Source: JACQFZ01 sp036396275 (lineage in GTDB: Bacteria; Pseudomonadota; Gammaproteobacteria; Acidiferrobacterales; Sulfurifustaceae). Taken from it: a stretch of 33,716 nt of DNA. Positions 1 through 8,067 of the stretch are shown piece by piece (position 1 is the first letter of the stretch; the number at the start of each line of letters is the position of its first letter). Position numbers and translations under genes: made by a program. The stretch is from positions 1 to 33,716 of the forward strand of contig DASWLD010000141.1 in NCBI GenBank assembly GCA_036396275.1, written 5' to 3'. Under the pieces are notes generated by a model. That model searched no databases. It was not told where the DNA came from and was given only the letters and a program-made list of their open reading frames with translations.

Positions 1-1
1 C

Positions 2-154
2 TTTCTCGTGAAGGTGGGCGATAAGATCGCCCGGGGCGATGCGATCGCTCAAGTCGGCTCCTCGGGACGCTCGACCGGGCCGCACGTGCATGTGGAGGTC
101 TTGAAGAACGGGCGGGCGGTGAATCCGGCGGGGTATTTGCGCGCCGGGCGTTAG
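2..154 (+). CDS. M23 (LytM-like) metallopeptidase, C-terminal end only
   Basis: Only the last 50 residues are in the window; the 5' part lies upstream. The frame reads FLVKVGDKIARGDAIAQVGS, then a TGPHVHVEV segment and ends LRAGR-stop. The G-D-x-I-x-x-G-x-x-I-x-x-V-G-x-S-G pattern followed by H-x-H is the closing part of the M23/LytM zinc endopeptidase fold; the last His of HVH is the expected metal ligand. Family members are periplasmic or secreted enzymes that cut peptidoglycan cross-links, or inactive activators of amidases. An M23 gene just before secA is a common gammaproteobacterial arrangement. Catalytic competence cannot be judged because the first zinc ligands are outside the window. 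Confidence 0.85.
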   Translation, partial: FLVKVGDKIARGDAIAQVGSSGRSTGPHVHVEVLKNGRAVNPAGYLRAGR

Positions 155-184
155 ATTTTCGGTCCCAGCGCGGCCGCGACTACC

Positions 185-213
185 TTCAAGTCCTCTGTCT
201 TTTACTCCATAAT
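185..213 (+). promoter_or_regulatory. weak candidate sigma-70 promoter for secA
   Basis: TTCAAG at 185-190 and CATAAT at 208-213 are separated by 17 bases, about 40 bases before the secA start. The -10 matches consensus at 5 of 6 positions but the -35 at only 3. The 100-base gap holds no other clear signal, and no secM-like arrest ORF is seen. Confidence 0.25.
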
Positions 214-254
214 CCGACGCCTTATTTTACGTCTCCGCGCCGCGCGCGCCGTTG

Positions 255-2963
255 ATGATCACCAAAGCGCTTACCAAATTATTCGGCAGCCGCAACAGCC
301 GCCTGCTCAAGACCATGCAACGAGATGTCGAGCGCATCAACGCGCTCGAGCCGAATATCGCCGCGCTCTCCGACGACGTACTGCGCGCAAAAACCGCCGA
401 ATTCAAGACCCGCTTATCTCAAGGTGAGGACCTCGAAAACCTGCTGCCGGAAGCCTTTGCCGTCGTGCGCGAAGCATCCAAGCGCGCGCTCGGAATGCGC
501 CACTTTGATGTGCAATTGATCGGCGGCATGGTCTTGCATCAAGGCAAGATTGCGGAAATGCGCACCGGCGAAGGCAAGACGCTGGTGGCGACGCTCCCGG
601 TTTACCTTAACGCGCTGTCCGGACTCGGAGTGCACGTAGTTACCGTGAACGACTATCTCGCGCGCCGCGACGCCGAGTGGATGGGTCAAATCTATCGATT
701 CCTCGGTATGACGGTGGGCGTGGTCGTTCCGGGGCAGGACCGTGAAACCAAGCGTGCCGCCTACGCTGCCGATATTACCTACGGAACCAACAACGAGTAT
801 GGATTCGATTATTTGCGCGACAACATGGCGTTTCGCCCCGAGGATCGGGCGCAGCGGCGGCTGAATTTCGCCGTCGTCGATGAAGTCGATTCGATTTTGA
901 TCGATGAGGCGCGAACCCCGCTCATTATTTCGGGGCCGGCGGAAGAGAGTACGGATCTTTACGTCAAGATCGACGCCATTATTCCCAAACTGCAACGACA
1001 GGAAACCGAGGACGGTCCGGGCGATTACAGCGTCGATGAGAAGACCCGCCAGGCGTTCCTTACCGAAGCCGGTCACGAAAAGGTCGAGCGGCTGTTGACG
1101 CAGGCGGGAATCCTCGAGTCCGGCGGCAACCTCTACGATGTTTCGAGCTTGGCGCTGATGCACCATCTCAATGCGGCGCTGCGCGCGCACGCGCTCTACA
1201 AGCGTGAGGTCGATTACATCGTGCGCGACGGGAAAGTTATTATTATCGACGAATTCACCGGGCGCATGATGGTCGGTCGGCGGTGGTCGGAAGGCTTGCA
1301 TCAAGCGGTGGAAGCCAAAGAGGGCGTGCCGATCGAGAACGAGAACCAAACGCTCGCCACCATCACCTTCCAGAACTACTTCCGACTGTATTCAAAGCTC
1401 TCCGGCATGACCGGTACGGCCGATACCGAGGCGTTCGAGTTTCATCAGATCTACGGTCTCGAAGTCGTGGTGATTCCGACGCACAAACAGATGATCCGCG
1501 ACGACGGCGGCGACCAGGTGTACCGCAGCGCGCGCGAAAAGCACGCCGCGATCGTTGCCGACATCGTTGATTGCCATAAGCGGGGACAGCCGGCGTTGGT
1601 AGGCACCATTTCAATTGAGGCGTCGGAACATCTTTCGCGTCTGCTCGACAAGGAAAACGTTCCGCACCAAGTACTCAATGCCAAGCAACACGAGCGTGAG
1701 GCGTCGATCGTGGCGCAGGCCGGGCGGCCTGGCGGCGTGACGATCGCCACCAACATGGCGGGGCGCGGCACGGATATCGTACTGGGGGGCAACCTGCAAA
1801 TGGAACTCGCCGAGGCAGGCGACGACCCCGAGAAACGACGCCCGGTCCAAGAGGATTGGACGCAACGCCACGAACAGGTGGTCGCCGCCGGTGGTTTGCA
1901 CGTCATCGGGACGGAACGCCATGAGTCGCGGCGTATCGACAACCAGCTACGCGGCCGTTCCGGCCGTCAGGGCGATCCGGGTTCGAGCCGGTTCTATTTA
2001 TCGCTCGAAGACAGTTTGTTGCGCATCTTCGGTTCCGAGCGCGTTTCCGGACTCATGGGTCGACTCGGCATGGAGGAAGGCGAGGCGATCGAGCATCCGT
2101 GGGTGACGCGCGCGATCGAGAACGCGCAGCGCAAAGTCGAGGGCCGCAACTTCGACATCCGCAAGCAATTGCTCGAGTTCGACGACGTCGCCAACGAACA
2201 GCGCAAAGTCATTTACGAGGAGCGTAATCGGCTGCTCGACGTCGAGGATATTTCCGAGGGTGTGCGCAACATTCGGCGCGAAGTGATTAAGGCGCTCGTT
2301 GACAGCCATATTCCGCACGAGAGTCTGGAGGAGCAGTGGGATGTTTCCGGTCTGCAGGAAAGTCTCGAGCGTGAGTTCGGTGCGGCGCTGCCGATTGCCC
2401 GCTGGGTCGAGGAAGATACCGGTCTCGACGGCGATAAGGTCGCGGAGCGCGCCATTTTAGAATTGGAGCGTCGGCACGACCAAAAGGCGGCGGTCGTCGG
2501 GGCGCCGGTGATGCGTCACTTGGAAAAGGCGGTGATGCTGCAGGTGCTCGATCAACAGTGGAAGGATCACTTGGCGGCGATTGATTACCTGCGCCAGGGC
2601 ATACACCTGCGCGGTTACGCGCAAAAGAACCCGAAACAGGAATACAAGCGCGAGGCGTTCGAGATGTTCTCGGATATGCTGGCGCGCATCAAACAGGAAA
2701 CCATCATGCTGCTCGCACGTGTGCAGCTGCAGCCGAGCGAAGCCGCCGAGCGGGCGTTCGAGCCGCCGCGGCGCGAACCGCAGCAAATGCAGTTTCTCCA
2801 TCCGACGGCCTCTGCCGAGGCGGAGCCGACGAACGCCGAGGAGGGCGAAGTTGCTGTTGCCCAGCGTCCGGTGGTTCGCAAGCAACCGAAGGTTGGCCGC
2901 AACCAGCCCTGCCCGTGTGGATCGGGCAAGAAATACAAACACTGCCACGGTCGCCTCGAATGA
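255..2963 (+). CDS. secA: SecA preprotein translocase ATPase
   Basis: This is the motor that drives unfolded preproteins through SecYEG at the inner membrane. The product is 902 residues, E. coli-sized. I chose the ATG at 255 rather than the TTG one codon earlier because MITKALTKLFGSRN matches the usual SecA N-terminus; numbering then coincides with E. coli, with Walker A GEGKT around K108 and the DEVD Walker B at D209-D212. A preprotein cross-linking region and helicase motifs (IATNMAGRGTD, QLRGRSGRQGDPG) follow. The protein ends in the zinc-binding, SecB-contacting tail, with C886, C888, C897 and H898. There is no clear Shine-Dalgarno sequence. argJ follows after 26 bases, so the two may be cotranscribed. 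Confidence 0.98.
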   Translation: MITKALTKLFGSRNSRLLKTMQRDVERINALEPNIAALSDDVLRAKTAEFKTRLSQGEDLENLLPEAFAVVREASKRALGMRHFDVQLIGGMVLHQGKIAEMRTGEGKTLVATLPVYLNALSGLGVHVVTVNDYLARRDAEWMGQIYRFLGMTVGVVVPGQDRETKRAAYAADITYGTNNEYGFDYLRDNMAFRPEDRAQRRLNFAVVDEVDSILIDEARTPLIISGPAEESTDLYVKIDAIIPKLQRQETEDGPGDYSVDEKTRQAFLTEAGHEKVERLLTQAGILESGGNLYDVSSLALMHHLNAALRAHALYKREVDYIVRDGKVIIIDEFTGRMMVGRRWSEGLHQAVEAKEGVPIENENQTLATITFQNYFRLYSKLSGMTGTADTEAFEFHQIYGLEVVVIPTHKQMIRDDGGDQVYRSAREKHAAIVADIVDCHKRGQPALVGTISIEASEHLSRLLDKENVPHQVLNAKQHEREASIVAQAGRPGGVTIATNMAGRGTDIVLGGNLQMELAEAGDDPEKRRPVQEDWTQRHEQVVAAGGLHVIGTERHESRRIDNQLRGRSGRQGDPGSSRFYLSLEDSLLRIFGSERVSGLMGRLGMEEGEAIEHPWVTRAIENAQRKVEGRNFDIRKQLLEFDDVANEQRKVIYEERNRLLDVEDISEGVRNIRREVIKALVDSHIPHESLEEQWDVSGLQESLEREFGAALPIARWVEEDTGLDGDKVAERAILELERRHDQKAAVVGAPVMRHLEKAVMLQVLDQQWKDHLAAIDYLRQGIHLRGYAQKNPKQEYKREAFEMFSDMLARIKQETIMLLARVQLQPSEAAERAFEPPRREPQQMQFLHPTASAEAEPTNAEEGEVAVAQRPVVRKQPKVGRNQPCPCGSGKKYKHCHGRLE

Positions 2964-2989
2964 TTCGGCGTTTGCGCTGACGGTCAGCC

Positions 2990-4210
2990 ATGGCGGTCGG
3001 ACTTACCGAGTTGCCGTTGCTCCGCCCCGTTGCCGGTATTCGTCTCGGTACGGCCGCCGCCGGACTGCGTAAACCCGGCCGTCGCGATGTTGTCGTTATC
3101 GAGTGTGCGCCGGGAACCGAAGCGGCCGCGGTTTTTACCCGCAATCGATTTTGCGCCGCCCCCGTCCAAATCGCGCGCACGCATCTCTCCCGTGGTGCGC
3201 CGCGGGCGCTGGTGATCAATACCGGCTTTGCCAACGCGGGGACCGGCGAACCGGGTATTGTCGACGCTCAGGCGACCTGCACGGCGCTGGCACGCGAGCT
3301 TGGTTGCGACGCGCAGCAAGTACTTCCGTTTTCCACCGGTGTCATCGGCGAGCGCATTCCCATCGACCGTTTGCTCGCGGCGCTGCCGGCGGCAGTGCGC
3401 AGCTTAAGTGTGGCGGGGTGGAACGATGCCGCGCACGGAATTATGACGACCGACACCGTCCCCAAGGGTGCGTCGCGCAAAGTCTCGATCGCCGGGCGAG
3501 AAGTAGCCGTCACCGGCATCGCCAAGGGCGCCGGCATGATTCAACCGAATATGGCGACGATGCTCGCTTTCGTCGCGACCGATGCGGCGATGAGCCGCGG
3601 CGTGTTGGCGGCCTGCGTGCGCGCCGCGGCGGATGCCTCGTTCAATCGTGTTACCGTCGACGGCGACACGTCGACGAACGACGCCTGCGTGCTGCTTGCG
3701 ACCGGCCAGGCGGGGAACACGATGATCGAGCGCGCCGAGGGCGCGGCTTACCAGGCGTTGTGCGTGGTGGTCAACGACGTATGCGTTGAGTTGGCGCAAG
3801 CAATCGTGCGCGATGGCGAAGGCGCGACCAAGTTCATTACCGTGGAAGTCGTCGATGGCGCGTCCGAAGCGGATTGTCTCGAAGTGGCATACACTGTCGC
3901 CAACTCGCCACTGGTGAAGACGGCGCTGTTCGCATCCGATCCGAACTGGGGACGTGTTCTCGCGGCGGTGGGCCGAGCGCGGATTCAGCGACTTGAGATC
4001 GGGCGGGTGGCGCTGTGGATCAATGACGTTTGCGTCGTCCGCGACGGAAGCCTCGCCTCGGAGTATACCGAAGCCGCGGGCAAGGCCGCGATGCAACCAT
4101 CGGAAATTCACCTGCGCATTGCGTTGGGGGCTGGTCGAGAGCATGCGCGCGTTTGGACTTGCGACTTCTCGCATGATTACGTCAGCATAAACGCCGACTA
4201 CCGCAGTTAG
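2990..4210 (+). CDS. argJ: ArgJ bifunctional ornithine acetyltransferase / N-acetylglutamate synthase
   Basis: ArgJ moves the acetyl group from N-acetylornithine to glutamate, recycling acetate in the cyclic arginine pathway. The protein is 406 residues, normal for the family. The self-cleavage motif KGAGMIQPNMATMLAF is clear; the nucleophile that becomes the N-terminus of the beta chain is T190. The TTDTVPK segment before it and the DPNWGR and AADYRS-like C-terminal parts (here NADYRS at the extreme end) are family features. The ATG at 2990 starts directly at the conserved N-terminal region. It follows secA closely on the same strand. Whether it also has acetyl-CoA-dependent synthase activity cannot be told from sequence. 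Confidence 0.96.
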   Translation: MAVGLTELPLLRPVAGIRLGTAAAGLRKPGRRDVVVIECAPGTEAAAVFTRNRFCAAPVQIARTHLSRGAPRALVINTGFANAGTGEPGIVDAQATCTALARELGCDAQQVLPFSTGVIGERIPIDRLLAALPAAVRSLSVAGWNDAAHGIMTTDTVPKGASRKVSIAGREVAVTGIAKGAGMIQPNMATMLAFVATDAAMSRGVLAACVRAAADASFNRVTVDGDTSTNDACVLLATGQAGNTMIERAEGAAYQALCVVVNDVCVELAQAIVRDGEGATKFITVEVVDGASEADCLEVAYTVANSPLVKTALFASDPNWGRVLAAVGRARIQRLEIGRVALWINDVCVVRDGSLASEYTEAAGKAAMQPSEIHLRIALGAGREHARVWTCDFSHDYVSINADYRS

Positions 4211-4227
4211 CGACGCCACGGTTACCG

Positions 4228-5262
4228 ATGTCTGACGAGTCGACGACACGACGCGCGCTCCACGTGGTCGCGGGAGTGTTAATCGATGACGATCTTATTT
4301 GCATCGCCCGTCGGCACGATGGGACACACCAAGGCGGCAAGTGGGAATTTCCGGGCGGCAAACTCGAACCGAACGAAGACCCGTTCGCGGGGCTGCGGCG
4401 CGAACTGCGCGAGGAATTGGGGATCGACGTGCAACATGCGGCGCCGTTTATGTGCGTGCGGCATGACTACGGCGATATCGCGGTAACGCTCGATGTTTGG
4501 CGTGTAACGCGGTATGAAGGCACACCGCGAGGGCGCGAGGCACAGCCGTTGCGTTGGATCCGGCTCGCCGATCTCGATTCGAATGATTTTCCGGATGCCG
4601 ACCGGCCCGTTCTCCGGCGGCTGCAACTGCCGCCGCTTTACCTGCTAAGCGATGTCGGCCGCTCCGGGCAGCAGGAATTCTCCCGTCGTCTGACGCGCGC
4701 GCTGAAAGCCGGTGCACGCCTTATCCAATTGCGTGAACCGCAAATGCATCGAGCCGAGTTTGTCGCGTGTGCGCGTCAACTCGCGGCGCGATGTCATGAC
4801 GTCGGCGCGCGCCTTCTCGTAAACGCCGATCCCGATCGGGTTTCCGACTGCGGCGCCGACGGGGTACATCTGAACAGTCGCCGACTGATGGATTCGTCGG
4901 AGCGTCCGCTTTCGAAAGAGTGTTGGGTCGCCGCCTCATGCCACAACAAACAAGAATTGCAGAAGGCGCAACAACTGGGTGTCGATTTCGTCGTGCTCGG
5001 GCCGGTGCTGCCGACTGCAAGCCATCCCGCTGTTTCAGCCATGGGTTGGGAGCGATTCGGCACGCTATGTGCCTCCACTACGCTTCCGATCTACGCTATC
5101 GGTGGATTGCACCCGGACCACGTTACCGCGGCCGGGCGTGCCGGGGCTCGTGGTCTCGCGATGATCCGCGGGATTTGGGATCGCGACGATATTGAAAGTG
5201 CCGTGCGCGGATTAGCGCGAATGCCGCGGTTCGCCACCGAGCGCCAGATAGGACGCGTGTAG
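4228..5262 (+). CDS. Nudix hydrolase fused to a ThiE-like domain (MutT-type)
   Basis: The protein has two domains in 344 residues. Residues 10-130 form a MutT-like Nudix domain with a perfect Nudix box from G44 to I66 (E50, R58, E59, E62, E63), expected to hydrolyse oxidised dGTP or a similar nucleoside diphosphate derivative. Residues 135-335 form a TIM barrel like thiamine-phosphate synthase (LIQLREP, GADGVHL, VLGPVLPTASHP, YAIGGLHPDHV). The fusion next to argJ and secA is known in gammaproteobacteria. In the ThiE part the usual G-Q-x-D metal site after GVHL reads NSRRL, so the catalytic Asp seems absent and true thiamine synthesis is doubtful. The last 51 bases overlap coaE tail to tail. 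Confidence 0.9.
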   Translation: MSDESTTRRALHVVAGVLIDDDLICIARRHDGTHQGGKWEFPGGKLEPNEDPFAGLRRELREELGIDVQHAAPFMCVRHDYGDIAVTLDVWRVTRYEGTPRGREAQPLRWIRLADLDSNDFPDADRPVLRRLQLPPLYLLSDVGRSGQQEFSRRLTRALKAGARLIQLREPQMHRAEFVACARQLAARCHDVGARLLVNADPDRVSDCGADGVHLNSRRLMDSSERPLSKECWVAASCHNKQELQKAQQLGVDFVVLGPVLPTASHPAVSAMGWERFGTLCASTTLPIYAIGGLHPDHVTAAGRAGARGLAMIRGIWDRDDIESAVRGLARMPRFATERQIGRV

Positions 5263-5829
5263 TCGATCGACCTCGCGTTCAAGATCGGCGATCGTGCCGT
5301 TGTTGACGATGATGTCGTCGGCGCGCGCGATGCGCTGCGCGCGCGCCGCCTGGGTTGCCATGATCTTGCCAACGGCAGCGACGGAAATTTTGTCGCGCAG
5401 GCTCGTACGTTCCCGCTGCTGCTCTTCGTCGACATCGACAACCAGCACGCGATCGATCAGCTCGTTAAAGCCGGTTTCGACAAGGAGCGGGACAACGATC
5501 AAGCAATACGGCGCGGCGATTGTCGCGAGTTGCGCGCGCACCGCGGCGCGAATGCGCGGATGCAAAATCGATTCGAGTCGCCGACGCGCGGTGGGATCAT
5601 CGAAAACTTGGTCACGCATGCGCGCACGGTCGAGGCGGCCGCTCGCATCCAATAGACCGTCGCCAAATTCTCGGACAATTTCCGCAAGGGCGGGTTGACC
5701 CGGCTCGACGACTTGCCGTGCGACGTTGTCTGTGTCGATCACCGCGGCGCCGCGGCGCGCAAACAGGTCCGCGACTGTCGACTTGCCGCTGCCAATGCCT
5801 CCCGTTAGCCCGACGCGTAGCATCGTCAT
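5212..5829 (-). CDS. coaE: Dephospho-CoA kinase
   Basis: CoaE phosphorylates the 3'-hydroxyl of dephospho-CoA, the last step of coenzyme A synthesis. The product is 205 residues, typical. The P-loop GGIGSGKST lies at residues 10-18, followed by the substrate-site motif DTDNVARQVV (DADxxAR in the family), HPRIR and VPLLVETGF. The start is the ATG whose complement is at 5827-5829; a second in-frame ATG two codons later is equally possible. It is the last gene of a leftward pilB-pilC-pilD-coaE group, a common order in gammaproteobacteria. Its 3' end overlaps the convergent Nudix-ThiE gene by 51 bases. Confidence 0.96.
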   Translation of the reverse strand: MTMLRVGLTGGIGSGKSTVADLFARRGAAVIDTDNVARQVVEPGQPALAEIVREFGDGLLDASGRLDRARMRDQVFDDPTARRRLESILHPRIRAAVRAQLATIAAPYCLIVVPLLVETGFNELIDRVLVVDVDEEQQRERTSLRDKISVAAVGKIMATQAARAQRIARADDIIVNNGTIADLEREVDRLHASYLALGGEPRHSR

Positions 5830-5911
5830 AGCTTATCAGGCGTTCGCGGGCATTTTCAGCATGCCCGGTGTCGCAGCGGGTTGGTCGATAGCCGCTGGAA
5901 TGGACGTACCG

Positions 5912-6787
5912 CTAAAAGGAAACGCGAACGAATTGAAGATAAGACCGCGTGATGGCGTCACCCCAGAGTAACGCAATCCAGCCGGCGACGCAGAGAAACG
6001 GGCCAAAGGGAATCGGCACACCGCGGTCGCGGCCGAGCAGCAGAATTCCACCGAGGCCGACAACGGCGCCAACGAAGGATGACAGTAAAATAATCAGCGG
6101 CAACTGTTGCCAGCCAAGCCAGGCGCCAAGGGCCGCAAATAGTTTGAAGTCGCCAAATCCCATTCCTTCCCGCCCGGTGACGAGTTTGAATAATTGATAC
6201 ACCGTCCAAAGCGACAGATATCCCGCCATGGCGCCGATGACGGCCGAAGTTATCGGAACATAGACGGCGCCAAGATTGAACAGCAATCCCAGCCACATCA
6301 GCGGTAACGTAATGTTGTCCGGCAACAGCTGATGGTCGTAGTCGATGACGGTGAGGGCGATCAGCGACCACGTGAAGAGCAACGCGGCCGCGGCGGCGAC
6401 AGTGAAACCGAAGTGCAAGGCAATGACACCGGATAGCAGACCCGTTACAAGCTCGACGCCGGGATAGCGCCAGGAAATACGTTTACCGCACCCGCGACAC
6501 TTGCCCCTCAGTATCGCGAAGCTTAGGAGCGGTATGTTCTCAAGGGCAGTGATACGACGCCCGCATGCCGGACACTGCGAGCGTGGGACGATCAAATTGT
6601 AGGTTTCTTCGGCGGGCGGCGATTTTCCTCCCAACTCGTCGCATTGCCGCCGCCACGTCCGGTCCAGCATAACGGGTAAGCGATGAATAACCACATTGAT
6701 AAAACTGCCGACGATCAAGCCGAGCAGCAGCGCTGTTACAAGTAACGCGACAGGAAAACTAGCAAAGAAGGGCGCGAGCGATGTCAT
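5912..6787 (-). CDS. pilD: Type IV prepilin peptidase / N-methyltransferase PilD
   Basis: PilD cleaves the leader of type IV prepilins and pseudopilins and methylates the new N-terminus; it is a polytopic inner-membrane protein. I start at the ATG at 6787, giving 291 residues, rather than the GTG at 6817, because this places the four cytoplasmic zinc cysteines at C72, C75, C97 and C100 and the first catalytic aspartate at D149, exactly as in P. aeruginosa PilD. The second active-site Asp is D212 in GMGFGDFK. About eight hydrophobic segments follow the Cys loop. It is the third gene of pilB-pilC-pilD. In such genomes PilD often also serves the type II secretion system. Confidence 0.96.
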   Translation of the reverse strand: MTSLAPFFASFPVALLVTALLLGLIVGSFINVVIHRLPVMLDRTWRRQCDELGGKSPPAEETYNLIVPRSQCPACGRRITALENIPLLSFAILRGKCRGCGKRISWRYPGVELVTGLLSGVIALHFGFTVAAAAALLFTWSLIALTVIDYDHQLLPDNITLPLMWLGLLFNLGAVYVPITSAVIGAMAGYLSLWTVYQLFKLVTGREGMGFGDFKLFAALGAWLGWQQLPLIILLSSFVGAVVGLGGILLLGRDRGVPIPFGPFLCVAGWIALLWGDAITRSYLQFVRVSF

Positions 6788-6834
6788 CGGGCGGCACCGC
6801 GCCAACGGCGGCGTCACAAATTGATGTGACAGTT

Positions 6835-8064
6835 CTAAACGGTCGCGGCAAGTTTGAAGATCGGGAGGTACATAGCGACTACAAGGCCGCCGATCACAAT
6901 ACCGAGGAACGCCATGATGATGGGTTCGAGCAGGCTGCTTAAGCCGGCGACGGCATCGTCGACCTCTCGCTCATACGAATCCGCAACCTTGCCGAGCATG
7001 CTGTCAAGTTCCCCCGACTCTTCACCTATTGCCACCATCTGCACAACCATGTTCGGGAATAGACCCGTGGCATTCATGGCTGCTTGTAGCTGCATGCCGG
7101 TACTGACGTCGGCCTTGATGGCCAGTGTTCCTTCGTAGTAGACGCGATTTCCCGAAGCACCGGCAACGGAATCGAGTGCTTCCACCAATGGTACGCCGGC
7201 AGCAAACATGGTACCGAGCGTTCGGGTGAATCGCGCGATGGTCGCTTTCTTAATGATCGGCCCAATCACCGGTGCGCGAAGCAGCAGCCGATCCATCGTA
7301 TGTTGCGCTTTGATTGATCGCTTATAACTGTAGGTGGCAAACGCCACGCTCCCGACAATGCCCCCGATAATTATGTACCAGTATTCTTGAAAGTTGCGCG
7401 ACAGGCTAATCACCATTTTAGTCAACGCGGGAAGGTCGGCTCCAAAGCCCTTGAATAAGTCTTCAAACTGTGGAATGACGAATATCAACAATATCGCAGT
7501 AATGATGAACGCAACCACGATAACCGCTGCCGGATAAAACAGTGCTGACTTGATCTTGCCCTTGATGGCTTCAATCTTTTCTTTGTATGTCGCCACCTTA
7601 TCCAGTATCCCATCGAGAATACCGGCCTGCTCGCCCGCCTGAACCAAGTTGCAGTACAACGCATCAAAATAGAGCGGATGTCTCGACAGCGCAGCTGTCA
7701 TGTTGGTGCCCGACTCGATGTCGTTCTTGATGCCCAATATCAGGTCTTGCATAGCCGGGTTTTCGTGACCCTTGCCGACAATGTCAAATGCCTGCGCGAC
7801 CGGGATACCGGCAGTCAACATTGTGGCCAACTGCCTGGTAAAAACCGCGATGTCTTTAGTAGTGATTCTTTTCTTACGCGCGGAAAACAGGCTGCTGCCG
7901 CGCTTAGCTACTTTGACCGGATTGATTCCCTGACGGCGTAGGGTGGCGTTGACGTAAGCGACGCTCGCCGCTTCCATCTCGCCTTTCATTTTCTTGCCCT
8001 GTTTGTCGACGCCCTCCCACGTGTAGGCGCCGAACTTGGGTCTCTTTTTGGTGGCTACGGCCAT
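6835..8064 (-). CDS. pilC: Type IV pilus inner-membrane platform protein PilC
   Basis: PilC is the membrane platform on which the PilB and PilT motors act during pilus extension and retraction. The 409-residue product has two T2SSF domains, each beginning near the F-T-R-x-L-x-x-x-x-x-A-G-[IV]-P motif (FTRQLATMLTAGIPV and FTRTLGTMFAAGVPL). Hydrophobic segments lie near residues 175-200, 225-245 and 380-405. The ATG at 8064 is three bases beyond the pilB stop, so the two are very likely translationally coupled. The N-terminus (FGAYTWEGVDKQGK) is the expected cytoplasmic start. Confidence 0.97.
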   Translation of the reverse strand: MAVATKKRPKFGAYTWEGVDKQGKKMKGEMEAASVAYVNATLRRQGINPVKVAKRGSSLFSARKKRITTKDIAVFTRQLATMLTAGIPVAQAFDIVGKGHENPAMQDLILGIKNDIESGTNMTAALSRHPLYFDALYCNLVQAGEQAGILDGILDKVATYKEKIEAIKGKIKSALFYPAAVIVVAFIITAILLIFVIPQFEDLFKGFGADLPALTKMVISLSRNFQEYWYIIIGGIVGSVAFATYSYKRSIKAQHTMDRLLLRAPVIGPIIKKATIARFTRTLGTMFAAGVPLVEALDSVAGASGNRVYYEGTLAIKADVSTGMQLQAAMNATGLFPNMVVQMVAIGEESGELDSMLGKVADSYEREVDDAVAGLSSLLEPIIMAFLGIVIGGLVVAMYLPIFKLAATV

Positions 8065-8067
8065 GGC

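Noticed and set aside
155..254. secM-like translation-arrest leader before secA
   Set aside because: The 100-base gap has no suitable ORF or arrest motif.
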